Of a DNA stretch of 64,000 nucleotides, positions 31,262 through 41,599 are shown piece after piece. The notes under the pieces are model-generated. The model ran no database searches. It was not told the origin of the DNA and saw only the letters and a program-made list of their open reading frames with translations. Source of the stretch: Isoetes taiwanensis (taxonomy: Eukaryota; Streptophyta; Lycopodiopsida; Isoetales; Isoetaceae). Position 1 is the stretch's first letter. The number at the start of each line of letters is the position of its first letter. The DNA lies in assembly GCA_021234155.1 (NCBI GenBank), contig JAJEKV010000017.1:7789253-7853252 (forward strand), in the 5' to 3' direction. The translations under genes and the position numbers were made by a program.

Positions 31262-33060
31262 GATTCATTTTTTATCCTGGTTGAAAGATCTTACCCAGCT
31301 TCAAGGCGCGATGAATTATTCCATGTGCATAGGATTTGCATGCAAGCAATCCATCAGATGTGCAATGTCAAGGGCAAGACTGGTTGCCAAGGCAATATCC
31401 ATCTGTTGGAGTCGCTGGCTCAAAATATATTGCACAATCACTGGCTCACTTAAACGTGCTGTCATCAAGGCCATTGGTTCTTCCCAGAAACATGGACAAG
31501 GCCTTACATGTATTTGTCAGAGGCTGGAGTTAAGAATGTCGATTAGCTTGTAACCAAGAAAGTTGGGGGTATACTTGAACTAAAGAACTTCAGGCATGAA
31601 AATTGACAATTCCCAAAATGGAGTTAATTTATATGGGAAACAGACCTCGGGCAGAGTTGATTTTATCTGGAGGGCAATCTTCGTTTAGCTGAAATCTTCA
31701 GCCAAATTGCAAGCTAAGCTCGCTGAGTTCTCATATGGAAAGCACATTTCAGGAACTTGTCCATTCCTTCATATATAAGATTTAAAAATCAAGATGATGC
31801 ATAAAGATAAAAACTCCTCTTGTTATAGCAGAGATTAGTGCTAAGCATAAGTTTCCCTCTTCACATGGAATACCTTTAACTTTTTATCTGAGATATACTC
31901 CAGTGAATATGGTGTCCCATACCAGGGTTCCACATCAGATGTCTTACCTTCAAATAGTTTAGATGACCACAGAATCCTGCAATTTTAAATAAACAGCCCA
32001 TAAGATGTATTCGTCCAAATACTTTCTAGAAACGCTTCAGTTTTACCTGACCCTGTCAGGTGAAAGTTGTCGGATGGTCTCTCTAATTATGTCTGCATTG
32101 TAAACACGAGGTAAAAGAGGACCTGCCAACCAGTCCTCCATGAGGTAAACCTGAACAGACAGAAAAGAGGCAAATATGATTAGTGGTTCTGATAAGGAGT
32201 ACCTACAAGATTGAGCCAAATCAGAAATGCGTAAGCTAGACAACTGTCAGAAGCATTTACAAACAGCTGTATGAGTTTCATGTCTAAGAAAGAAAGAGCT
32301 ATAGCCATGTCTGCAGAATGCTGCTTGGGTCTGTAAGAACAATTCAGCATTGTGTCTCAATCTATTCAGGACTTTCTGAACTTAGAACTGTACCATAAAA
32401 CCCAGCGTGTTAAGTGACAAACCAAAACTTAAAATGCATGGTTATATAAAAAGAAACAAGCATGCTTTGTGGATGGTATTTTCTATTCAATGATCATATC
32501 ATTCTTGAAAAATCTCCTGCTCATCTTCTTAAGAAAACTTATAAATATGCCTTTTAATGAATTCAATCCTTGCATGTACATTGTATAGGAGATTACTACT
32601 GTGATTGTATTATTCAATAGGTTGTGTTATTACCTTCACCAACTGCTTGTGCTTAACTTTTGACACCATAGCAACTTCTCTGGAAAATCGTTCTTGCTTT
32701 CTGCTTGGCATGTTCTAGTCTGTTTTTCCACTGAACAATGGAATAAGTAAGAAATAAATCATCTTGTTTGCACAAAGTAATGACACAAAATGAAATAAAA
32801 TTTGTTTTGAATTTTCTTTCTCTCTTCTGGCCATGAAGAACCTTACCGTTTTGGTTCTTGAGAACATAATGTCCTTGCATCCTCGCCTTTGTCTCAGTAT
32901 TTTAGATTCTCTCTCTCTAAATTTCTATATGCGACTACAATTCTATGCTATTTCGTCAACAAGAACTGGAGATAAGTATACCTCAAAAGTGTTTGCATCA
33001 AAGTTTAGAATTACAAAAGCTTGGATGTCAATCAGCAAGTGGCCTCTAAATCAACGTAAG
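31262..33060 (-). pseudogene. Raf-like/HT1-type protein kinase fragments
   Basis: Reverse-strand pieces follow the order of a plant Raf-like Ser/Thr kinase. Around 32860 lies a glycine-loop/VAVK-like block (GHYVLKNQN). An exon at 32714-32634, with GT donor and AG acceptor, reads RFSREVAMVSKVKHKQLVK, the alpha-C helix and beta-4 region. At about 31500-31295 the strand reads LATSLALDIAHLMDCLHA and then, after a frame break, GIIHRALKL before a GT donor. In an active kinase the loop is HRDLKP; here the catalytic Asp codon is GCC (Ala). A 5' end, activation segment and C-lobe are not recognised. An M16 peptidase piece lies between the two exons, so this is part of a mosaic. Confidence 0.6.
31874..32150 (-). 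pseudogene. M16 (insulin-degrading enzyme-like) peptidase exon pair
   Basis: Two exons with correct splice sites and matching phase: 32150-32047 (104 nt) and 31976-31874 (103 nt). Together they read YNADIIRETIRQLSPDRVRI and then LWSSKLFEGKTSDVEPWYGT and PYS. This is the conserved segment between the second M16 domain and the middle domain of insulysin/nardilysin-type zinc peptidases (typically L.P.N.R....SK.FEG...EPWYGT.Y). The zinc-binding HxxEH part is not present in the window. The piece lies inside the kinase fragments in the same orientation, which is not a normal gene arrangement. Confidence 0.65.
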
Positions 33061-33390
33061 TAGATCGATTGAATTCCATTCAAATGATAATTTCAAAAAG
33101 CAAGAATTATTCTTCTGCCTTTGGTTTTTCACTTGAAATTGGTAGATCCGGCCAAAGAGCGGGAGAACTAGCCACTGGCACGAATTCCGAACTTCCCTCC
33201 TTCGCGCGCTATGAAGAACCTGTCAAACCAGAGTTCTTGACGGGTCACAAATTTCAATGCCTTTCTACCAAGCACCCTGTAAACACCAAGTGTCGCGGAC
33301 ACCAAAAGTGTCCCCCACCTATATGCTTCGACCCTAGAGTCTTTGCTCCCTTCACTTCTATAATCTTAACGTCTCTCCCATTTGTCATCT

Positions 33391-33827
33391 ATGGCCTCCA
33401 CATCCTCAACCGCTGATAAGGGAAAATGCCCGAGGATAGAACTCCCTTCTGACATAATGTTGGGTGTTCTAATGAAGAGGTTGAAGGAGCAAGACGATCT
33501 TCTAAAGAAAAATGCCGTTACAATTCAGCAGAAAGAAGAAGAGAATGAATTCAACCTTCTCATGCTTCGTAGCCAGGAGAGGCATATCAGGCAGTTGAAC
33601 AGAAGGCTGGACAGGAGGGGAAGATTATGCTCCAACAACTGCACTGAGGTGGTTATGACAGCAACGAGGTTGCTAATTCAGGCAGAAGAAAACGTTGTGG
33701 CAGTGGGACAGGAGCAGGACATGTACAAAGAGATGGTGGACAGATTGGAGGAACGTTTGAATAGGGTGATTGCTGGCTTGAGGAGAAGAGACGAAGATGA
33801 AGACGAGGACGAGGACGAGGACGAAGC

Positions 33828-33872
<45 letters not shown>

Positions 33873-33894
33873 GCTCGCACTGGAGCAACAATGA
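33391..33894 (+). CDS. Coiled-coil gene C with long acidic C-terminal tail, 167 aa
   Basis: This is the only family member with an open frame. It starts MASTSSTADKGKCPRIELPS and continues DIMLGVLMKRLKEQDDLLKK, matching gene A in the ELPxDIxLxVxMKRxKE block. A coiled coil spans residues 25-70, and a second helical stretch 90-135 (EENVVAVGQEQDMYKEMVDR). The C-terminus is an unbroken run of about 28 Asp/Glu (with one Ala), then ELALEQQ. No signal peptide or membrane segment is present. Acidic tails of this sort occur in histone chaperones and HMG proteins, but no such function is shown here. Hairpin H6 follows 84 bases after the stop. The start at 33391 is the first ATG, preceded by a pyrimidine-rich leader like those of genes A and B. 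Confidence 0.7.
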
Positions 33895-33977
33895 GTCGTT
33901 GCATTTTGTTTTTCAATGTAACAATTTTCACAACTTTAATCAATAGTAATCTTTTTTTTATTATTATCTTGTAAAGC

Positions 33978-34060
33978 ATCACACGACGCGAAGCCACATA
34001 AATGCAAGCAATAGCGAACTTCAGTGTTCGCGCCGTATGATCCAAATAAGATCACACGGC
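33978..34060. terminator. Hairpin H6 and an extra half-site
   Basis: ATCACACGACGCGAA (33978-33992) pairs with TTCGCGCCGTATGAT (34027-34041), 13 of 15 positions. A further GATCACACGGC at 34050-34060 looks like one arm of another copy. It lies between gene C and the end of the convergent transposase-like gene. Confidence 0.75.
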
Positions 34061-35160
34061 TTAAGCTACAGTTATTACCAAGCAAGGTTGAGGCAAGTAT
34101 TTACCTCGTGTGAACATGCTACACATTACAAGTATCCTTTACCGATTCTTTGTCTCTTAGATCTCCACTGTTGCGATGCTAGTGGGGCCCTAGAATTTTG
34201 CCAAGCGAGTTTCCGTTTTCTCTTCACCATTATGCCAATGGTGTTTACGACTTCTGGGTTGCTCCTTAAAGCGACCTTCTTGTCGTATTTAGCCATCGCC
34301 CTTCTATAAAACCACTCTGTCATCTGTCTTGGAGGGTTGGTTCCCACATTTCCACCCCCTCTTTGAGTGTTACGATGAAAGGCTATTTTAGCTTGTTTAT
34401 GCAACTTCTCCATGCCTTGTGCACTCCACACTGCTAGGCTTCCATACTTCCTAAAAAACCAAGATGCATGAGCTCAAAAGATGTGCAAGTAGTGCGTGAC
34501 TTCACTCTCTCCCCATGCGTTTATGTAAGCCCTAATAAATTTGTTATTCGCTTGCACCTAACATTTCTGCATCTTCTCTTGCGAGGTCCATTCTGAATGT
34601 ATGGGAACAATTCGCACAATGCATCCCATGCTTTTTTTTCCTCAATGCCGAACGAACGCCATCTCATGCGGTCTTGCTCGCATCAACCAGCAATTTTCCA
34701 AATTCATAGACCTTTTCTCCCATCCGGTTTCCGCTCGAGCCTCTCTATGATTCTTTATGAAGCGTCCGAGATTTTACCCCTCCAATTGACACCTTTACGA
34801 GGCACACTTGTTCTTCCCCCGCCTGTTTCTCATCGAAGCTCTAGTCTTACATTGCCACCATGCAAATCGCTTTCGGTAGAACATGTTCAACTCTACGAAT
34901 TCCTTCCTCTCTTCTCTTCTTGTCTGAAATGTTCCACACGAATCTGCAGCTCAAAAATATCATGTTGTCGATGATTCTCACAAAGCCGTGCAAAGTGCAA
35001 ATATGAACCCTCTCTAATGGAATGGGGAAAATGCCATGGAACTTGGGATCTTTTTCTCCTCTATTAGGAGCATTTGTTTGGTTAAGGGACAAGGTTGAAA
35101 CAGTCTTTCCAGTACTTGACTTCCTTGCATGATTGCAGTACAGACAACTTTTGCATGTTC

Positions 35161-35809
35161 TGTTACGGCTCAATGCCGGCTTGGGGGAGCGGCTCAGGCG
35201 CCACGCAACATGAGTAAATATCTTAAGGCTAGAAGTTGTTGTTAGGGGTTCCATTTTATAACATTGTATATAGATAGGTATAGCAATATTTAAAGGAACC
35301 ATTGATTATTAAAGTTAAAAGGGGCGTGGCTGATAACGGCCCGCGACCCCTACAAACGAAATTACCTCTGAAACGCATCAAAGCAGCAAGGAACTCCCGG
35401 ATCAGGGAGAAAAGGGTCGATCCGGCCCAACCACAGAACCAATCTCAGATATTTTTACCCGAAATCCTGTTTATAGATAGCATCTACCTTTTGGGTTGAT
35501 ATTTATGAGCAGAAAAGGCTCATTCCGAAAATAGGGTAAGCTGGTTTTATAAATACAACTGGTACCTCTGTTAAGAACTCAGAATCCGGCTGTGTGCTTA
35601 TGAAATCCTGCGCTAAACAGCAGTTAGGATTGATCGAACTTGTCTTCTAATAGCTTAGGTCTCTTTGGTTGCTTTTCCTCATCGCAAGAAACGATTCTTG
35701 TGGGAAGCCCGCCCTATTGGTGGTCTTAAAACTCCTAAAGATTGGAGAGTTTTGCTTCTTTATCTGAGTTTGGTATTTTGAAGTGTTGTTCTTTCCTTTT
35801 GTTGTATCA
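35161..35809 (+). repeat. Gypsy 2 5' LTR
   Basis: A 649-bp LTR, TGTTACGG...TATCA. Almost identical to the 3' LTR except for one cluster of differences about 80-140 bases from its end. Confidence 0.94.
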
Positions 35810-35836
35810 ATTTGGTATCAGAGCTTACCGTTCTTG

Positions 35837-38800
35837 AACCTGTAACGATGGCTCACCGTTACAATATCTCTCAAGAGCAATACCAAAGAGGCCTTAAGAA
35901 CTCGCTTCTTCATCGCTACTCGGATAAGCGTTACCACAGCCTACATCCCCTTAAGATTATCGAGATAAATTAGAGCAGATCGCTCTACTCTATGGCTTCC
36001 TTCCCAAGAATGCCCACCACCTCCATTACCCGTGAGACCCTCCACTGCTCATCCACCACCACCTGAAAATCCGCCAGATATCGGGCAACCCAGATCCTTT
36101 GATGATCACTGGCCGAAACGCCAACTAAAAGGAATAAGGCTCCTAAATGGTTGGAAAAAGTTGATCCCGCCATACTTTCTTGGGCGGAGCGCCTGTTAAG
36201 CCAATGCAAGTAATAAGTTTCCTGGGGATATGGGAAAAGTTCTTTGAGTTAACGCGACCGAACAAGAGAAACTCCAAGCCATGGACACATATTTAGATGA
36301 ACAAGCTCAAGTTTGGTGGCAAGGTCGCAGATTGATGCAACACGTAGTTAACTCATGGGCAGTTTTTAAGTAGTGCATTTGAAGCCCATTATTTGCACCG
36401 CAAATTATTCACGAATATTGCAAAAGAATGGGACCTTGTTAAACAGGATGACGGAGAAACAAAGGTCCTAATATTATATGAAATTTAGTCATCTAGGTTC
36501 ACAAGTTAGAACTTGGGTGAACCACGAACTCTTAAGGAAGTTCGTGAATGGGTTGAGGGAGGACATATTTGCAGAAAGTTAGATCTTATTGAACCAGGTC
36601 AACATGGAAGATGCAATTAAGAAAGGAGAGCCGCAGAAGCGAAAGTTGAACCCCAAGGCTCGTAAGTTAGTTGTATGGGAAAGAGCGCCTTCGTGAAATA
36701 AAAGACCAAAGCGAGAAAAATTTGAAAATAGAAGGGATAAGAAAAATAAAAGGGGCCGTGAAGAGCGTAAGACCAGGTTTAACGGGAGAAATGGAAAACG
36801 CTCTAATAACGGATAGAAGTCCAAACAGGAACAGAGTAAAGGGCCAAAGACTGGATGTTATAATTGTGGGGGTCCACATTATCAATCCAACTGCCCGAAG
36901 AACACAGGCCCGGCAGATAAAAAATGCAAAGAAAGTGCGCTTTAAGGAGCGCCACACAAGTTGCTCAATCTCACCATGTAGAAGATAGACCCGAAACTTC
37001 CAGGGAAGGAGAGGAAAGAAATAAAGGAAAGCTTGCAGCTATTGAACAGGAAAAAGGGAGACTGCAAATTGCATACCTAAAGAATATGTCGATGGTGATA
37101 CTGAGGGGTCTTGGAGGCATGGTTGTTTAAGATGAAAGGTTCAAAAAAGGTCAAGAAGTGACTGTTTTACTAGATGATGGTTCAACACATGATTTTATCT
37201 CGCAGACTTGGTGAACAAATTAGGGTTACCTATCTGCGATTTGCAAACAAAAATCACAAATGCAAAGGTTTGAAAGGTCCTCCGGAACAAGCAGTGATAA
37301 ATATGTGGTAGCTCCCATCCAAATAGGGCAGATTTTTGAAGAAAGAGTTTTGATTATAGCCCCTCTAGGAACTATGGATATGATATTAGGAATTGGATGG
37401 CGAGAACAAGATGATGCCCGGACCTAATTATAGGGAAAAGAGCAAAGAACTATAATGGTTGAAGGGCAACCCTTGAAGCTGTGTACAGATTCCACATCTC
37501 AAGCGAGCCCCTACCGACATACTCAAACTAAGAAGTTAATACAGGGGTGAAGCTGAATCATACTTTATTTACTTGAGAAACTCGACCCTCCATCACGGTG
37601 CCTCTCGAGGTTGTGCAGTTTTTACGAGACAATTCGGCGATCTCTTCAAAGATGAGGAAACTTTAGATCTGCCTCCTCATCGTCCTGAAGATCATGCTAT
37701 ACAGTTACAAGAAAATGCTAAACCTCCAAACAGGGCACCTTATAGAGTCAGCCATTTTGAGAAATTAGAGCTCGAGAAACAGATAGCAGAGATGTTAGAA
37801 CGACAGCTAATACCGCCAAAATCAAGTTCACCTTTTTAATCACATCCTTATCAAAAAGAAAGATAAAGGATACCGGATGTGCGTGGATTATAGAGCTCTT
37901 AATAAGTTGACTATTAAGGATAAATTCCCAGTGCCCAGAGCAGATGACCTATTTGATGAATTACGAGGTGCTTGCATATTTAGCAAAATTGATTTGAAAT
38001 CAGGATATCATCAAATTCGAATAAAGGAAGAAGACATTGGTAAGACGGCATTCAGAACAACTTTTGGTCACTATGAGTTTCGTGTAATGCCTTTTGGTCT
38101 GACCAATGCCCCGGCAACTTTCTGCCGTCTTATGGGGAGAGTTCTAGCACCCGTACTAGGAAAAAGTGTGGTGGTCTTCTTTGACGATATACTTATATAC
38201 AGTAGAACTATTGAAGAGCATAAACAGCACCTTCAACAGGTTTTTGATCTTTTGAGACAGAATAAGCTGTTTGTTAACGAATCTAAGAGCAGGTTCTTTA
38301 TGCAAGAAGTTGGATATTTAGGTCATATCATATCCAAAGAAGGCATACGTATGGATCCCGAAAAGATTAGGGTTATTATTGATTGGCCACGGCCTGAAAA
38401 CCTCAAGGACTTACGATCTTTTGTACAATTATGCAGTTACTACCGCAGATTTGTGAAGGATTTTGCAAAAAAAACCCTTCCTCTTAGCAGGTTTTTAAAG
38501 AAAGATACTCCCTTTGTTTGGAATTCGGAAGCCGAGGAAGCTTTCTGAATTTTAAAAGAGAGTATGGCAACTGAACCAGTGTTAGTATTGCCTGACTGGA
38601 ATAAGCCTTTTACAGTTTGTTCCGACGCAAGTGGAAATCAAGATGGGCATCCATTAGCTTATGTCAGCCGAATGCTCAAACCTTTAGAGCAAAAGTATAG
38701 TACTTATGAAAAAGAATTGATTGCTTTAGTTCATGCCCTTAAGAAGTGGAGGCATTATCTTATGGGATCTAAGTTTGTGGCTCGTTTTGATCAGCAAAGT

Positions 38801-40213
38801 TTGAAACATATACAAACGCAGGATATTATCAATGCGCGGCAATTAAAGCTCATTGATACTATAAAGGATTTTGAAGGGATGTAGCTTGAATATAAGCCTG
38901 GGAAGGAGAACCAGGTAGCAGATGCATTAAGTCGGATAAGTATTCAAGCTATATCTGTAGCAGAATTTGTTGATCTGGAATCTATGAAAAAAGAATATGT
39001 GAGCGATCCCTCCTTTGCTACTTCATATGCACAGGTACAAAAGGATGGAAGAGATCCTTTGGCAGAGTACAGGATTCATAATGGGTTATTACTCTACCGA
39101 AATCGTACTTGTGTTACACAAGCATACAGGTTGAAGGTTATACAGGAATGTCATGAACCTCCATATTCTGGTCATAGAGGAATTCAAGCTACTTTAGCAA
39201 CCGTTAAAAGACGTTTCTTTTGGCCAAAGCTTGAAAGGGATGTAAGAAAATATGTCGAAGCATGTCTTATTTGTCAACAAGTAAAAGCTTCTACCGGTAA
39301 GCCTGTTGGATTAGTACAGCCTTTACCTATTCCAGAAAAACCATGGAAGCATATCACCATGGATTTTATTCAAGGGTTACCAAAGACTATCTACAAGAAT
39401 GATCAAATTTGGACAGTAGTAGACAGGTTGTCTAAACAGTTCATTTTATTCCTTGTAAATCTAGCATGATGCCCGCCTGCAAGCAAGCAAGATTTTCTTA
39501 AAGGAAATATTTAAAGTCCATGGGATGCCAGATGCAATCATAACAGATAGGGATCCCCTATTCTGTAGCAAATTTTGGGGCGGACTTATGAAAAACTTAG
39601 GCACGACTCTAAAGTATTCCACTGCATATCATCCCCAAACGGATGGCCAGACTGAGGTTGTTAATCGAGTTATTGAAGATATGCTGAGATCCTATGTTGC
39701 TGAAAGAAAAAGTCAGTGGGAAGAATATCTTTATCTATTGGAGTTTGCCTACAATAATACGGTGCACTCAGTTACTCAAAGAACTCCTTTTGAGGTAGTA
39801 TATAGATATTCTTTGGAATCTCCAATTGCGAAACTAGGTGGAGAAGTACCTGCTTCCGATGAAGCCACTATGCACTTTCTTGGGATATCTTGCGAGAGGT
39901 AAAGGCGCGAATCAAAAAAGTCCAGGAATTGATGGCTTCCAAACTTGCAAAGAAACGAAAAAGGGTAATTTACAAAAAAGATCAATGGGTTTGGATTCAT
40001 CTTCCAAAGAAGCGTCTACGGAAGATGGGTAATCGGTATGTAAAACTGGCCCCTAGGTATTATGGTCCATTCCAAGTTGACGATAAAGTAGGTGAGAATG
40101 CTTATCGTTTACATTTATATGGGAAATGGACTAACTTGCACCCAGTTTTTAATGTGGGAATTCTAAAACCCTATAAGGGAAGTGAAATTTCTCCTGAGAT
40201 TTTGCAGAAAATG
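35837..40213 (+). pseudogene. Gypsy 2 gag-pol, heavily broken
   Basis: The gag start (ATG then AHRYNISQEQYQ) is followed within 50 codons by frame breaks. Through about 37600 the sequence aligns to element 1 with frequent one- to three-base indels. From about 37640 the pol is much cleaner. RT is open from 37877 ([26 protein letters not shown]) to a stop near 38546. RNase H has an in-frame loss of seven codons after CSDASGN and a TAG at 38881. Integrase (HEPPYSGHRG, CLICQQ, MDFIQG, ITDRDP, TEVVNRV) is broken near 39450. The post-integrase segment ends at the palindrome at 40211. Confidence 0.92.
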
Positions 40214-41043
40214 GAACCCCTAACAACAACTTCTAGCCTTAAGATATTTACTCATGTTGCGTGGCGCCTGAGCCGCTCCCCCAAGCCGGCATTGAGTCGT
40301 AACAATCCTTCCCTTCCCGAGGTTAAACGTCCGCGTTAACCTCGAGGAAAAATTGCCTATCCTTATTGGTCTAAGGATATTTAATTCAATAACTTCAGTT
40401 CCTTTAGAAGTTACGTATTTTTTTCATTTCAATTCAGTTAGAAATGACCTCAATTCCTTTAGAGGATTTCCGTTTCCTTACCTCAATTCCTTTAGAGGAT
40501 TTGTATTCTTTTAATTGAATTTTAGAATACCATACCTTGGTGGAAGAATATGAAAGAACTTTGCAGGACTGATTGACAAAGTTCAGAGATTTTTTAAAAC
40601 CTTATAATCGGAATTCTATATTATTATAATTACAATTATTTTATTGATAAAATATCTAGATATTGATATGCATAGAATTCTTTACTAACGATTGTAAAGA
40701 TATTCAGACCTCTAGTTGAATTGAGGTCATCCCTAACGGAAAAGGGAACGAAAATCCTCTAAAGGAATTGAGGTAAGGAAACAGAAATCCTCTAAAGGAA
40801 TTGAGGTCATTTCTAACTGAATTGAAATGAAAAAAATCCGTAACTTCTAAAGGAACTGAAGTTATTGAATTAAATATCCTTAGACCAATAAGGATAGGCA
40901 ATTTTTCCTCGAGGTTAACGCGGACGTTTAACCTCGGGAAGGGAAGGATTGTTACGGCTCAATGCCGGCTTGGGGGAGCGGCTCAGGCGCCACGCAACAT
41001 GAGTAAATATCTTAAGGCTAGAAGTTGTTATTAGGGGTTCCAT
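40211..41043. repeat. Large inverted repeat: 292-bp arms, 249-bp spacer
   Basis: 40211-40502 is the near-perfect reverse complement of 40752-41043. The right arm contains the 3' untranslated region, the polypurine tract and the first 94 bases of the 3' LTR. The left arm is an inverted copy of all of these and truncates the gag-pol ORF. Confidence 0.92.
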
Positions 41044-41599
41044 TTTATAACATTGTATATAGATAGGTATAGCAATATTTAAAGGAACCATTGATTATTA
41101 AAGTTAAAAGGGGCGTGGCTGATAACGGCCCGCGACCCCTACAAACGAAATTACCTCTGAAACGCATCAAAGCAGCAAGGAACTCCCGGATCAGGGAGAA
41201 AAGGGTCGATCCGGCCCAACCACAGAACCAATCTCAGATATTTTTACCCGAAATCCTGTTTATAGATAGCATCTACCTTTTGGGTTGATATTTATGAGCA
41301 GAAAAGGCTCATTCCGAAAATAGGGTAAGCTGGTTTTATAAATACAACTGGTACCTCTGTTAAGAACTCAGAATCCGGCTGTGTGCTTATGAAATCCTGC
41401 GCTAAACAGCAGTTAGGGTTGATCGAACTTGTCTTCTAATAGCTTAGGTCTCTTGGTTGCGCCTGTTACTGCAAGAAACGATTCTTGTGGGAAGCCTGGC
41501 CCGGTTGGGTGGTCTTAAAAACTCCTAAAGATTGGAGAGTTTTGCTTCTTTATCTGAGTTTGGTATTTTGAAGTGTTGTTCTTTCCTTTTGTTGTATCA
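40950..41599 (+). repeat. Gypsy 2 3' LTR
   Basis: A 650-bp LTR with the same ends as the 5' LTR. It is followed by the TGTTC target duplication. Confidence 0.94.

Larger units (their letters stand above)
35161..41599 (+). mobile_element. Ty3/gypsy chromovirus-like element 2 with intact ends
   Basis: 5' LTR 35161-35809, 3' LTR 40950-41599, PBS immediately after the 5' LTR, polypurine tract before 40950, and TGTTC target duplications at 35156-35160 and 41600-41604. It belongs to the same family as element 1 (same LTR termini and PBS, closely similar pol). It is non-functional: many small indels in gag-protease, stops and deletions in pol, and a palindrome replacing the C-terminal part of the ORF. 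Confidence 0.95.

Noticed and set aside
33653-34045. Reverse-strand frames with poly-His or poly-Ile
   Set aside because: They are the antisense of the GAT/GAC repeat encoding the acidic tail of gene C.
34847-35302. Reverse-strand frame joining LTR and flanking sequence
   Set aside because: The part above 35160 is antisense LT R sequence. Only the part below belongs to the transposase-like ORF.
35302-35499. 65-codon frame repeated at 41091-41288
   Set aside because: It lies in the LTR and is duplicated only because both LTRs carry it. It is not a gene.
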